NCBI RefSeq assembly: GCF_032918005.1
Contig: NZ_CP136628.1
Location: forward strand, 6,867,501-6,931,500
Origin: Bradyrhizobium sp. NDS-1
GTDB taxonomy: Bacteria; Pseudomonadota; Alphaproteobacteria; Rhizobiales; Xanthobacteraceae
Reading direction: 5' to 3'
DNA length: 64,000 nucleotides
The notes under the pieces were generated by a model. That model did not search any database. It was not told where the DNA came from and worked only from the letters and a program-made list of their open reading frames with translations. Position numbers and translations under genes: made by a program. Shown here in pieces: positions 8,571-17,665 of the stretch; the stretch's first letter is position 1, and the number at the start of each line of letters is the position of its first letter.

Positions 8571-9747
8571 TTGATTCGCTCCTTTTTGCCGGGGATGCGG
8601 AGACGTCCCCCGTGAGATCGTAGGTCACCATGGTCTCGCCGGACTGCGGCCGCTCGAGCCAATCCCTGTGGCGCATCGACAGATGCACGTCGTTCACGCC
8701 GGCGTCCCAATGCTCGACCATGGCGACGTGCGAGAAGTCGTAATCCTTGGACGAGGATTCGTAGTTCTTGCTGCGGTAGATCAGATGCACCACGGTGACG
8801 GTGCTTTCGCGCGACACCTTAGCGAGGAATTCGACGGAAGGATCGTTCTTGAGATAATCAGGCAATTTGCCGATCAGGTCGCGCACAGCCCTGCGGGCGT
8901 TGTGCAGCTGCTTGTTCTTGTCGGTGTTCATCCGCGTGCGGCTGGAATAGCGGATGTCCTTCTCGCGCTCGGCGGCTTCCAGCAGCGACGTGGGCAGATC
9001 GCCGCGCGCGGAAAACAGGTCGACCTGGAAGATCAGCATATCGCGATCGACCTCGGCATCGAGCACATAGTCGAGCGGGGTGTTGGAGGCGATGCCGCCG
9101 TCCCAATAATGCTCGCCGTCGATCATGACGGACGGAAAGCCGGGCGGCAGTGCGCCGGAGGCCATGATGTGCTCGGGGCCGATGGTCTTGCCGAGCTTCT
9201 TGAACTCATAACTGTCGAAATACCTGAAATTGCCGGAGGTGACGCCGACCGCCCCAACCGACAGGCGCGTCTTCAGGTCGTTGATGCGGTCGAAATCGAC
9301 CAGACGCTCCAGCGTCTTCTTCAGCGGTCCGGTATCGTAATAGCTCTCAGCTTCGGCATGCCCCGGCGGCCAGAACGGCGCGGGCGGCACGCGCGGAACG
9401 AAGAAGCCGGGCACCCCGAAAGTGGCGATCAGCGCGGCGCTGGTCGAGTTGAACAGCTCGCGGCTGTGATCGCTCTTGCCGAGCGGCTTCCACGGCACCG
9501 GCGCGGAGACCATTTCCCAGAATTCCTTGAGCCGCCTGACGCGCGTCGGGCCCTCATTGCCGGCGATGATGGCGGCATTGACCGCGCCGATCGAGATGCC
9601 GGCGACCCATTCCGGCTCGAAGCCGTGGCCGCACAGCGCCTGATAGGCGCCGGCCTGGTAGGAGCCAAGCGCGCCGCCGCCCTGCAGGACCAGGACGCGT
9701 TGCGCATTCGCGGGGATGCTGGGGGATTCCGGGCTATGATCGGTCAT
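8563..9747 (-). CDS. Patatin-like phospholipase family protein
   Basis: 394 residues. The oxyanion glycine motif is LQGGGALGSYQAG (about residue 20), the nucleophile Ser is in GISIGAV (G-x-S-x-G), and the catalytic Asp is in DGGIASNTPL. A C-terminal extension after the patatin fold fits the DUF3734 variety. No signal peptide is seen. Coupling to bdhA (eight-base overlap) suggests a role with polyhydroxybutyrate or lipid stores, a pairing I recall from other alphaproteobacteria. The substrate is not determined. Confidence 0.92.
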   Translation of the reverse strand: MTDHSPESPSIPANAQRVLVLQGGGALGSYQAGAYQALCGHGFEPEWVAGISIGAVNAAIIAGNEGPTRVRRLKEFWEMVSAPVPWKPLGKSDHSRELFNSTSAALIATFGVPGFFVPRVPPAPFWPPGHAEAESYYDTGPLKKTLERLVDFDRINDLKTRLSVGAVGVTSGNFRYFDSYEFKKLGKTIGPEHIMASGALPPGFPSVMIDGEHYWDGGIASNTPLDYVLDAEVDRDMLIFQVDLFSARGDLPTSLLEAAEREKDIRYSSRTRMNTDKNKQLHNARRAVRDLIGKLPDYLKNDPSVEFLAKVSRESTVTVVHLIYRSKNYESSSKDYDFSHVAMVEHWDAGVNDVHLSMRHRDWLERPQSGETMVTYDLTGDVSASPAKRSESNG

Positions 9748-9825
9748 GGAGGATTAATAGCAAATGGCGCGCCACCGTGGCGACACACCGCCGCGGCGTC
9801 AATGCATGCCGGGATCAAGTCTGGC

Positions 9826-10329
9826 TTATCGAGGCTCGGTGGAGGCCAGGATCATGGTCCAGAACACCTTGTATTTGGTGCCGGGAGCATAGCTCGCCGC
9901 GATGCCCAATTTTGTGACACCGCCCTTGAGCATGTTGGCGCGGTGCGGAGGCGAGTCACGCCAGCCGGAAAACGCTTCCGCCAGCGTATGATAGCCGGCC
10001 GAGATGTTCTCGACCGCCACGGTTGCGGGATAGCCGCCGGCGGCCAGGCGCTTGGCCAGCGGCGCGCGGACGTCATGGTCCATCTTGTTGGCAGCGGCCA
10101 TGGCATTGGACTGGGATTCGGCAAGCCGCATCAGGTCGGGGTCGATGACCACGGTGCCGAGGGCGTTGTTCTGGCGGTATTGCGAGATCATGATCGCGGC
10201 CGCCTGCGCATCGAGCTTGGAGCCCGGGACCGCCATATCGGTATACATGGACGGCTGCTGGACCGGTGCCTCGTTGCCGGCACAGCCGGCGAGCAGCAAA
10301 GTGATGAGAATTGCGGCCGCAGCGCGCAT
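9826..10329 (-). CDS. CAP/SCP-domain lipoprotein
   Basis: 167 residues from the internal Met at 10329, chosen because it begins a lipoprotein signal (MRAAAAILITLLLAGC, lipobox LAGC); the frame is open further upstream to 10413. The rest is a YkwD-like CAP domain. Landmarks are NALGTVVIDPDLMRLAESQ, the HDVRAPLAKRLAAGGY segment, the ENISAGYHT segment, and SPPHRANMLKGG with the conserved His near the cleft. CAP proteins of bacteria are secreted or envelope-bound with unknown activity. Confidence 0.87.
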   Translation of the reverse strand: MRAAAAILITLLLAGCAGNEAPVQQPSMYTDMAVPGSKLDAQAAAIMISQYRQNNALGTVVIDPDLMRLAESQSNAMAAANKMDHDVRAPLAKRLAAGGYPATVAVENISAGYHTLAEAFSGWRDSPPHRANMLKGGVTKLGIAASYAPGTKYKVFWTMILASTEPR

Positions 10330-10409
10330 GGAGGTGCCCCCGAATGAGCGGCCGTTGTTGCATACCAACCGTGGCTGAAAGGTGAATTTTGAAGAAAATC
10401 TGACCGGTG

Positions 10410-10523
10410 TCATTCCGGGGCAGCGCGAAGCGCTTAACTATGGTGCGCAATCGCGCCCCTGAGAGTCTCGCGCCACAATCCCGGGATTCCGGGTTCGATG
10501 CTCCGCATCGCCCCGACATGACG
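10410..10523. repeat. Composite palindromic intergenic element
   Basis: The element opens with TGTCATTCCGGGGC and closes with GCCCCGACATGACG, an imperfect inverted repeat. The interior holds smaller palindromes (GCGCAATCGCGC; ATCCCGGGATTCCGGGTTCGAT). This is the pattern of the mosaic REP-like repeats found many times in bradyrhizobial genomes. It lies between the CAP lipoprotein start and the end of cysA. Confidence 0.6.
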
Positions 10524-10528
10524 GTCGC

Positions 10529-11563
10529 TTACCCCGCAAAAATCCGGTAGTGGCGGGGCTCGAGCCCGATGGTGTCGCCGGCGCGCAGTTCCTTGCCGCG
10601 GGGCGCGTCGATCTCGATCGTCTGGCCGCCCGACAATGCGACCTCAGCCCGCTGCACCGGACCGAAATTGCGGACATGCTGCACGGCGCCCTCGAAGGCG
10701 CCGCTGCCGGGCGGGCCGACCAACATGTCATGTCGCCGCACGAACAGTTTCGACGCGCCAGACGCAAGCCCGTCCGCCGCCAGCCGCAGCGGCCGGTCGC
10801 CGAGCCTGACGACGCCGCCTTCGACCTGAACCGGCAGCTCGATGGATTCGCCGATGAACCCGTGGACGAACGCGCTTGCCGGCCTTTCATAGACGTCGTC
10901 GGGCGAGCCGATCTGCTCGATCCGGCCCTTGTCCATCACTACGACGCGGTTGGCGACTTCCAGCGCTTCCTCCTGATCGTGGGTGACGAAGATCGAGGTG
11001 ACGTGGATCTCGTGATGCAGCGAGCGTAGCCACCTTCGCAACTCTTTCCGCACCTTGGCATCGAGCGCACCGAACGGCTCGTCGAGCAGCAGGATGCGCG
11101 GCTCGATCGCCAGCGCGCGGGCGAGTGCGATGCGCTGGCGCTGGCCGCCGGACAGCTGGCTCGGATAACGATCGGCGAGCCAGTCGAGCTGCACGAGATC
11201 GAGCAGCTCTTTCACCCGCGCACGGATCGTGGCCTCGTCTTTCCGTATCGCGCGAGGCTGCACGCGCAGCCCGAAGGCGACGTTCTCGAACACCGTCATG
11301 TGGCGGAACAGCGCGTAATGCTGGAACACAAAGCCGACATGCCGCTCGCGCGCGCCCTGTGCCAGCGCGTCCTCGCCGTTGAAGAAGACCTCGCCGGCAT
11401 CGGGCCAGTCGAGGCCTGCGATGATCCGCAGCAGCGTGGTCTTGCCGGAGCCGGAGGGGCCGAGCAGCGCGAGCAGCTCGCCGTCATTGACCTTGAGGTC
11501 CACGCCGTCGAGGGCCGCAAAGCCTCCGAATTTCTTGACGAGATTTCTGACTTCAATGGTCAC
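10529..11563 (-). CDS. cysA: Sulfate/thiosulfate ABC transporter ATPase
   Basis: 344 residues. Walker A is [11 protein letters not shown], the signature is [15 protein letters not shown], Walker B is [12 protein letters not shown], and the switch His is in [13 protein letters not shown]-terminal TOBE-like domain of about 100 residues (after residue 235) is usual for CysA. Last gene of the sbp-cysT-cysW-cysA set, with its start overlapping the cysW end by 11 bases. It powers sulfate import for the assimilation genes upstream in the same direction. Confidence 0.95.
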   Translation of the reverse strand: MTIEVRNLVKKFGGFAALDGVDLKVNDGELLALLGPSGSGKTTLLRIIAGLDWPDAGEVFFNGEDALAQGARERHVGFVFQHYALFRHMTVFENVAFGLRVQPRAIRKDEATIRARVKELLDLVQLDWLADRYPSQLSGGQRQRIALARALAIEPRILLLDEPFGALDAKVRKELRRWLRSLHHEIHVTSIFVTHDQEEALEVANRVVVMDKGRIEQIGSPDDVYERPASAFVHGFIGESIELPVQVEGGVVRLGDRPLRLAADGLASGASKLFVRRHDMLVGPPGSGAFEGAVQHVRNFGPVQRAEVALSGGQTIEIDAPRGKELRAGDTIGLEPRHYRIFAG

Positions 11564-12458
11564 TTGCGTCGTATCCTTCGTCGAGGTGACGTTCGAGAAT
11601 GGTTTTCGCGATCAGCGTGATCAGCGCCAGCATCGCCAGCAGCGAGGCGATCGCGAAGGCGGCGACGAACTGGTATTCGTTGTACAGGATCTCGACCAGC
11701 AGCGGCATCGTATTTGTCTCGCCGCGGATGTGGCCCGAGACGACGGAGACCGCGCCGAACTCACCCATCGCGCGCGCGTTGCAGAGCAGGACGCCGTAGA
11801 GCACGCCCCACTTGATGTTGGGCAGCGTGACGCGGAAGAACGTTTGCAGGCCCGAGGCGCCGAGCGAGATCGCGGCCTCCTCCTCCTGCGTGCCCTGCTC
11901 CTGCATCAGGGGGATCAGAGCGCGCGCCACGAAGGGGAAGGTCACGAAGGTGGTGGCAAGCGCGATGCCGGGCACCGCGAACAGGATCTGGATGTCATGA
12001 CCGCTGAGCCAGCTGCCGAAATAGCCCTGCGCGCCGAACAGCAGCACGAAGACGAGGCCCGAGATCACCGGGCTCACCGAGAACGGCAGGTCGATCAGCG
12101 TGATCAGGAAAGACTTGCCCGGGAATTCGAATTTGGCAATCGCCCAGGCGGCGACGAGGCCGAAAACGAGATTGAGGCCGACCGAAATCGCCGCAACCAG
12201 CAGCGTCAGCTTGATCGCCGCCAGCGCTTCGGGCTCGGCGAGCGCGGCAAAATAGGCGAGGATCCCCTTCGAAAACGCCTGCGCGAACACCAGGACAAGC
12301 GGCAGCACGACGAAGACGGAGAGAAACAGGACCGCCAGTGTGATGATGACGATGCGCACCGCAGGCGACTCGGTACGAAGACTGTCGCGCGCCGCGGCGG
12401 CGCGCGCACGCGCATCGGGCGAAGGTAGCGAAACTGAATCTGCGATTTGCATCGTCAT
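11553..12458 (-). CDS. cysW: Sulfate ABC transporter permease CysW
   Basis: 301 residues, with about six membrane helices and the binding-protein-dependent permease (EAA) loop [23 protein letters not shown]. The sequence [20 protein letters not shown] is characteristic of CysW. It forms the channel with CysT. The gap to cysT is ten bases. Confidence 0.95.
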   Translation of the reverse strand: MTMQIADSVSLPSPDARARAAAARDSLRTESPAVRIVIITLAVLFLSVFVVLPLVLVFAQAFSKGILAYFAALAEPEALAAIKLTLLVAAISVGLNLVFGLVAAWAIAKFEFPGKSFLITLIDLPFSVSPVISGLVFVLLFGAQGYFGSWLSGHDIQILFAVPGIALATTFVTFPFVARALIPLMQEQGTQEEEAAISLGASGLQTFFRVTLPNIKWGVLYGVLLCNARAMGEFGAVSVVSGHIRGETNTMPLLVEILYNEYQFVAAFAIASLLAMLALITLIAKTILERHLDEGYDASDH

Positions 12459-12468
12459 GGTCCGCCCC

Positions 12469-13305
12469 TCAATGCGCCGGCATCCGGCTCTGCGCCCAGC
12501 GCTGGAGCCGGTTGACCGCGAAGATGATCACGAAGGAAACGACGAGCATGACCACCGCGATCGCGGTCGCGTCGGCGTAGCGGAATTCGGACAGGCGGAT
12601 CACGATCAACAGCGGGGCGATCTCGGACACGTTGGGCAGATTTCCTGCGATGAAGATCACCGAGCCGTATTCACCGACCGCGCGCGCGAAGGCGAGCGCG
12701 AGCCCGGTCAGCAGCGCCGGTGCCAGCGAGGGCAGGATCACGCGGATGATGGTCTGCCAACGGCTGGCCCCCAGGCTGCCCGCGGCCTCCTCGATCTCGG
12801 GATCGAGATCCTGCAGCACCGGCTGCACCGTGCGCACCACGAAGGGAATACCGATGAAGATCATGGCGACGAAGATACCGACCGGCGTAAACGCCACCTT
12901 GATGCCGGCCGCGGCCAGCGGCGCGCCCAGCCAGCCCTTCTCGGCGAACAGCGCGGTCAGCGCCACGCCGGCGACCGCCGTCGGCAGCGCGAACGGCACA
13001 TCGACGATGGCATCGAACAGCCGCCGGCCGGGGAAGCGGTACCGCACGAGCGCCCAGACGATGATGCTGCCCATCACGAGATTGACGCAGGCCGCCGCGA
13101 AGGCAAGGCCAAAGGACACGCGCAAGGCATTCAGGGTGCGGCGGCTGGTGAGGATATTCCAGAACTGCTCGGGGCTGAGCTCGAGCGATTTCAGGAACAG
13201 CCCGGCGAGCGGAATCAGGATGATGACGGACAGCCATGACAGCGTCAGTCCCATGGTGAGACCGAAGCCCGGCAATGTCCGACGTCTTGCTGCGAGTGCG
13301 CTCAC
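12469..13305 (-). CDS. cysT: Sulfate ABC transporter permease CysT (CysU)
   Basis: 278 residues with about six helices. The EAA loop is [41 protein letters not shown] and [18 protein letters not shown] are typical of CysT. Second gene of the transporter set, 37 bases after the binding-protein gene. Confidence 0.95.
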   Translation of the reverse strand: MSALAARRRTLPGFGLTMGLTLSWLSVIILIPLAGLFLKSLELSPEQFWNILTSRRTLNALRVSFGLAFAAACVNLVMGSIIVWALVRYRFPGRRLFDAIVDVPFALPTAVAGVALTALFAEKGWLGAPLAAAGIKVAFTPVGIFVAMIFIGIPFVVRTVQPVLQDLDPEIEEAAGSLGASRWQTIIRVILPSLAPALLTGLALAFARAVGEYGSVIFIAGNLPNVSEIAPLLIVIRLSEFRYADATAIAVVMLVVSFVIIFAVNRLQRWAQSRMPAH

Positions 13306-13342
13306 CAGGCCCCCCTGCTAAAGCCCTTAAGACGGCGCTCGA

Positions 13343-14344
13343 TCAGTTCTTGTAGATCCGGTCAAAGACGCCTCCGTCGGCAAAATGTTCCTTCTGCGCC
13401 TTGGTCCAACCCCCGAAAACGTCGTCGATCGTGAATAGTTCGACCTTGGCGAAGGCGTTTTCGTATTTTTTTGCGATATCGGCATCGCGCGGGCGGTAAA
13501 AATTGCGCGCAGCAATCTCCTGCCCCTCTTTGGTGTACCAGTACCGCAGGTAGGCGTCAGCCGCGTTGCGGGTGCCCTTTTTGTCGGCAACCTTGTCCAC
13601 GATGGTGACCGGCGGCTCGGCGAGGATCGACTGCGGCGGCGCCACGATCTCGAACTTGTTCGCGCCGAACTCCTTCAGCGCGAGGAACGCCTCGTTCTCC
13701 CAGGCCAGCAGCACGTCGCCGACACCGCGCTCGACGAAGGTGACGGTGGCGCCGCGCGCGCCGGTGTCGAGCACCGGCACCTGCTGGTAGAGTTTTCCGA
13801 TGAAATCCTTGGCCTTGTCGGCCGAGCCGTACTTCTTCTGCGCAAAGCCCCAGGCCGCCAGATAATTCCAGCGCGCCCCGCCCGACGTCTTCGGGTTCGG
13901 CGTGATCACGGCGACACCAGGCTTGACCAGATCGTCCCAGTCCTTGATGGCCTTGGGATTGCCCTTGCGCACCAGGAAGACGATGGTCGAGGTGTAGGGT
14001 GACGAATTCTGCGGCAGCCGCTTCTGCCAATCGGCCGTGGTGAGGCCCTTGGCAGCGATGGCGTCGACGTCATAGGCGAGCGCGAGGGTCACCACATCGG
14101 CCTGCAAGCCGTCGATCACCGCGCGCGCCTGCGAGCCGCTGCCGCCATGCGACTGCTTGATCTCGACGCTCTTGCCGGTCTCCTTCTGATAGGCGTTTGC
14201 AAACGCCTTGTTGAACTCGGCATAGAGCTCACGCGTCGGATCGTACGACACGTTCAACAGGTTGATTTCAGCAGCGAGAGCCGAGCTTGCCCAGAACAGT
14301 CCTGCGGCGAGCAGGACGATGCGGCGCATCATGTCCATCTCCAT
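13343..14344 (-). CDS. sbp: Periplasmic sulfate-binding protein
   Basis: 333 residues with a signal peptide ([20 protein letters not shown]). The mature protein has the sulfate-binding protein landmarks [50 protein letters not shown] and [14 protein letters not shown]. It delivers sulfate or thiosulfate to CysTWA. Several in-frame ATGs stand at the start (MEMDMMRR); GGAG just ahead of the second makes about 14338 the likelier start. A 7-bp hairpin lies directly upstream. Confidence 0.93.
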   Translation of the reverse strand: MEMDMMRRIVLLAAGLFWASSALAAEINLLNVSYDPTRELYAEFNKAFANAYQKETGKSVEIKQSHGGSGSQARAVIDGLQADVVTLALAYDVDAIAAKGLTTADWQKRLPQNSSPYTSTIVFLVRKGNPKAIKDWDDLVKPGVAVITPNPKTSGGARWNYLAAWGFAQKKYGSADKAKDFIGKLYQQVPVLDTGARGATVTFVERGVGDVLLAWENEAFLALKEFGANKFEIVAPPQSILAEPPVTIVDKVADKKGTRNAADAYLRYWYTKEGQEIAARNFYRPRDADIAKKYENAFAKVELFTIDDVFGGWTKAQKEHFADGGVFDRIYKN

Positions 14345-14350
14345 TCACCT

Positions 14351-14370
14351 CGACGACATCGGCGTCGTCG
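14351..14370 (-). promoter_or_regulatory. Hairpin just upstream of the sulfate-binding protein gene
   Basis: CGACGAC and GTCGTCG pair around a six-base loop at 14351-14370, in the 112-base gap between cysH and sbp. In an operon where the binding protein is usually needed in excess, such a structure can protect the 3' part of the mRNA. Both that role and an internal promoter here are inference. Confidence 0.35.
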
Positions 14371-14456
14371 ATGGCACGCGGGCATAACTCAGGGCGAAAG
14401 GCGCTCAAGTCAACGGAACCAGATTTTCTTGTTCGCAGCGTGGCAGCGCAAGCGTG

Positions 14457-15182
14457 CTACGAAGCCTTCATCGTGTGAATGCCGCATTCTGTCTTGGCCC
14501 GTCCGCGCCAGCGTCCGGCTCGAGAATCCTCACCTTCGGCCGTTCTGCTCGTGCAAGGCATGCAACCGACCGACAAGAATCCTGACACAACCAGAGGATG
14601 CCGCGGCAATTCAGCGCGGACAAAGATCGCCTCGAGTTCCTCGCGCGAGACGTTGGCGAAGGGGTTGAACTTCAACCGGGCGCCATCCTCTTCGACGACC
14701 GGAATGTCGGCGCGTGCATTACCCTGAAAGCGCTTGCGGCCGTTGATCCAGGCCGAGAACGGCTTCAGCGCACGCGCCAGCGGTTCCACCTTGCGGATGC
14801 GGCAGCAGGCGTCGGGATCGGAGAACCAGAGGTCGCGATCGGGATCCTCGCGCGACAGCGCTTCGTCGGCCGGCTTGATCGAACGGACGTCCTTCAGGCC
14901 CATGGTGGCGATCAGCGTGTCGCGATAGGCGAGCGTCTCCTCGAACAACCAGCCGGTGTCGAGGAAGATCACCGGGATCGCCGGATCGACATCCGCCATG
15001 ACCTTGAGCAGCGTCGCCGATTCCGTGCCGAAGGATGACACCAGCGCGAGCTTGTCGCGCCCGACCGTCTTCAGGGCCGCGGCGATGATCTCCGCGGGCG
15101 AGGCATCGCGCAGAGCGCGATCGAGTTCGTCCGCCGAAGGTAGCGCGGACACGGAGGATACCCGAGGAGCGATCGCGTTCAC
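14457..15182 (-). CDS. cysH: Adenylylsulfate (APS) reductase, iron-sulfur type
   Basis: 241 residues from a GTG that overlaps the preceding gene by four bases (GTGA). The nucleotide-binding motif is SSFGTESATLL. Two cysteine pairs are present, C126-C127 and C207/C210 (GCMPC), which ligate a [4Fe-4S] cluster in APS reductases and are missing from E. coli PAPS reductase. The catalytic Cys is C233 in KTECGIH. It therefore most likely reduces APS directly to sulfite, as shown for rhizobial CysH proteins. Confidence 0.93.
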   Translation of the reverse strand: MNAIAPRVSSVSALPSADELDRALRDASPAEIIAAALKTVGRDKLALVSSFGTESATLLKVMADVDPAIPVIFLDTGWLFEETLAYRDTLIATMGLKDVRSIKPADEALSREDPDRDLWFSDPDACCRIRKVEPLARALKPFSAWINGRKRFQGNARADIPVVEEDGARLKFNPFANVSREELEAIFVRAELPRHPLVVSGFLSVGCMPCTSRTAEGEDSRAGRWRGRAKTECGIHTMKAS

Positions 15183-15694
15183 GTGCCGACTCCTTCGGAG
15201 TGGCGCAGCTGCATGCGCCGGTGCAGCGCCGTGATGCGGCCGTCACCGGTCGGCTGATAGAACACGGAATAGCGCTTGGCAGTCTGCATGAAGGCTTCCG
15301 CATCAGCCTGCTTCTTGACCTCGAAGGCATCGAAGCCGGCGCGCAGCATGAACACGAACTGGTCGCGCAGCACCTGACCGGTGGCGCGCAATTCGCTGCG
15401 GTAGTTATAGCGCTCGCGCAGCAGGCGGGCCTGGCTGTAGGCACGGCCGTCGCGGAAAGTCGGAAACACCAGCGCGACGACCGCGATCTTGCCGAGAAAC
15501 GGCACGAGCTCGGCGATATCGCGACTGTTCGGCCAGATCACGCCGACCTTGCCGGCGCGCTTGACCAACGCATCCGCCTCGCCGAGGAACCGCTCGGCCG
15601 GCACCAGGATGTCGCCGCCCTCGGGCAGCGGCGTATCGACGGCCAGCTTCACGAAGCTGTCGTCGGCGATCTTTCCGCCGTTAACGAGTGGCAT
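15179..15694 (-). CDS. DUF934 family protein of the sulfite reductase operon
   Basis: 171 residues. Landmarks are VWPNSRDIAELVPFLGKIAVVALVFP, FRDGRAYSQARLLRERY, and ATGQVLRDQFVFMLRAGFDAFEV. This family nearly always sits between cysI and cysH in proteobacteria but has no assigned chemistry. Its start overlaps the cysI end by 14 bases and its end overlaps the cysH start by four, so translation is probably coupled. Confidence 0.92.
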   Translation of the reverse strand: MPLVNGGKIADDSFVKLAVDTPLPEGGDILVPAERFLGEADALVKRAGKVGVIWPNSRDIAELVPFLGKIAVVALVFPTFRDGRAYSQARLLRERYNYRSELRATGQVLRDQFVFMLRAGFDAFEVKKQADAEAFMQTAKRYSVFYQPTGDGRITALHRRMQLRHSEGVGT

Positions 15695-17336
15695 AGACGC
15701 GCTCCTTGAAGGGTTCGACGCCGAGACGCTTCACCGTGTCCATGAACAGCTCTTCGGGCCGCTCGCGCAGCGCCAGATAGGCTTCCACGACGTCCTCGAT
15801 GACATCGGCGACTTCGTCGAATTTGACGCCGGGCCCAATCAGGGTTCCGAGCGCAGCGTTCTCGTCGGCACGGCCGCCGATGGTGATCTGGTAGACTTCC
15901 TCGCCGTTCTTCTCGACGCCGAGAATGCCGATATGGCCGACATGGTGATGGCCGCATGCGTTGATGCAGCCGGAGATGTTGATGTGGAGCCGGCCGATCA
16001 GGTTCGCAAGCTCGTGATTGGCAAAGCGCCGCGTCAGCTCCTGCGCGATCGGGATCGAGCGCGCATTCGCCAGCGAACAGTAGTCGAGCCCGGGGCAGGC
16101 GATGATGTCGGTGATCAGATTGACGTTCGGCGTCGCGAGCCCGAGCTTGTCGAGCGCCTTCCACAGCGCCGGCAGGTCGCGCTTGGCGACATGCGGCAGC
16201 GCCAGGTTCTGCTCATGGCCGACGCGGATCTCACCGAAGGAATATTTGTCGGCGAGATCGGCCAGCGCATCCATCTGCTCGGCGGTGGCATCGCCCGGAG
16301 GGGCTCCGATCGGCTTCAGCGAGATCGTGACGATGGAATAGCCCTGCACCTTGTGCGGAGCCACCGAGTTCTTGCGCCACGCCTCGAAATCCGGATCGGC
16401 CGCGGCCTGCCGCAGCTCATCCGGCATGTGCGGCAGTTTCTCATAAGAAGGATAGGTGAAGCGCGAACGGATGTCCTCGATCACCTCGTCGTCGATCTGG
16501 AGCGAGGAATTGCGGATATGCTGCCACTCCTCCTCGACCTCGCGGGAGAACTTCTCGATGCCGAGCTCGTGCACCAGAATCTTGATGCGCGCCTTGTAGA
16601 TGTTGTCGCGCCGGCCGTACTGATTGTAGACGCGCAGGATCGCCTCGATATAGCTGAGGATATCGCGGCCGTGCACGAAGTGCTTGATGGTCTTGGCGAT
16701 GAACGGCGTACGGCCGAGACCGCCGCCGACCAGCACTTCGAAGCCGGTCTCGCCCTTCTCGTTCTTGATCAGCCTCAGGCCGATGTCGTGGATCTTGATC
16801 GCGGCGCGATCATGGTCCGATGCGGTGATCGCGATCTTGAACTTGCGCGGCAGGAACGAGAATTCCGGATGCAGCGTGGTGTGCTGGCGGATCAGCTCCG
16901 ACCAGATGCGAGGATCCTCGATCTCGCCCGGCGCAACGCCGGCCCACTGGTCCGAGGTGACATTGCGCATGTTGTTGCCGGAGGTCTGCATCGCATGGAT
17001 GCCGACCTTGGCGAGATCCTCCAGCGCGTCCGGCAGCTCGGCGAGCTTGATCCAGTTGAACTGGATGTTCTGCCGCGTGGTGAAGTGGCCGTAGCCGCGG
17101 TCGTATTTGCGCGCGACATGGGCAAGCGCCCGCAACTGGTCCGTCGCCAGCGTCCCGTAGGGGATCGCGACGCGGAACATATACGCGTGCAGTTGCAGAT
17201 AGACGCCGTTCTGCAGGCGCAGGATCTTGAACTCGTCCTCGGTGAGCTCGCCGGAGAGGCGCCGCTTCACCTGGTCGCGGAACTCCGAGACGCGCTCGTT
17301 GACGAGCGTGCGGTCGATTTCGTCGTAAGCGTACAT
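15681..17336 (-). CDS. cysI: Siroheme-dependent sulfite (nitrite/sulfite) reductase
   Basis: 551 residues. The siroheme/[4Fe-4S] ligands are C414, C420, C457 and C461 (CPGLDYC ... GCINACGHHH). The N-terminal ferredoxin-like half carries VRVAIPYGTLATDQLRAL-type and GHFTTRQNIQFNWI segments. It reduces sulfite to sulfide by six electrons. No cysJ flavoprotein is nearby, so the electron donor is probably ferredoxin or another reductase. Genes on both sides are sulfur genes, which favours sulfite over nitrite as substrate. Confidence 0.94.
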   Translation of the reverse strand: MYAYDEIDRTLVNERVSEFRDQVKRRLSGELTEDEFKILRLQNGVYLQLHAYMFRVAIPYGTLATDQLRALAHVARKYDRGYGHFTTRQNIQFNWIKLAELPDALEDLAKVGIHAMQTSGNNMRNVTSDQWAGVAPGEIEDPRIWSELIRQHTTLHPEFSFLPRKFKIAITASDHDRAAIKIHDIGLRLIKNEKGETGFEVLVGGGLGRTPFIAKTIKHFVHGRDILSYIEAILRVYNQYGRRDNIYKARIKILVHELGIEKFSREVEEEWQHIRNSSLQIDDEVIEDIRSRFTYPSYEKLPHMPDELRQAAADPDFEAWRKNSVAPHKVQGYSIVTISLKPIGAPPGDATAEQMDALADLADKYSFGEIRVGHEQNLALPHVAKRDLPALWKALDKLGLATPNVNLITDIIACPGLDYCSLANARSIPIAQELTRRFANHELANLIGRLHINISGCINACGHHHVGHIGILGVEKNGEEVYQITIGGRADENAALGTLIGPGVKFDEVADVIEDVVEAYLALRERPEELFMDTVKRLGVEPFKERVYATR

Positions 17337-17347
17337 AGGAAGGTGCC

Positions 17348-17665
17348 TTAAGCCTGGGCCGACTGTCCGATGGTCACGCCGGTGCGGCGGATCTGTTCGC
17401 GCAGATTGCCGGGTTCGATCTTGCCGTCCGCGCCGACCTGCACCGGGGCGATATAGGGCCCGATCGCGCCGACGTCGTCGGCGACGGACTCAGCAAGCAA
17501 CGCCTTGGCCTCGTCGGAGTTGCGCACGATCGCAGCTTCCGACAGGTCCGCAGACCAGCTCTTGGCGGCGGTGCGATACACCACGATGCCGTCCCAGGTC
17601 CGGTTGGCGGTTACGATCGAGGGGCCGGCGATCTTGATCTTCTTCTGTTCAAGCGGGGAGGTCAT
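17348..17665 (-). CDS. DUF2849 family protein
   Basis: 105 residues, starting KKIKIAGPSIVTANRTWDGIVVYRT-like after a short leader. It contains WSADLSEAAIVRNSDEAKALLAES and a DDVGAIGPYIAPV segment. The family lies between cysG and cysI in many alphaproteobacteria and has no known function; a link to sulfite reductase assembly or electron supply is only inferred from context. Its start overlaps the cysG end by four bases. Confidence 0.9.
   Translation of the reverse strand: MTSPLEQKKIKIAGPSIVTANRTWDGIVVYRTAAKSWSADLSEAAIVRNSDEAKALLAESVADDVGAIGPYIAPVQVGADGKIEPGNLREQIRRTGVTIGQSAQA

Noticed and set aside
8668..10347. Plus-strand open frame of 559 codons across the patatin and CAP genes
   Set aside because: It lies antisense to two well-supported genes with clear motifs, and its translation is the His/Arg/Asp-rich kind typical of the opposite strand of GC-rich genes.
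15489..17351. Plus-strand open frame of 620 codons opposite cysI
   Set aside because: Antisense to the siroheme sulfite reductase gene, whose cofactor motifs are complete; no domain in the antisense product.
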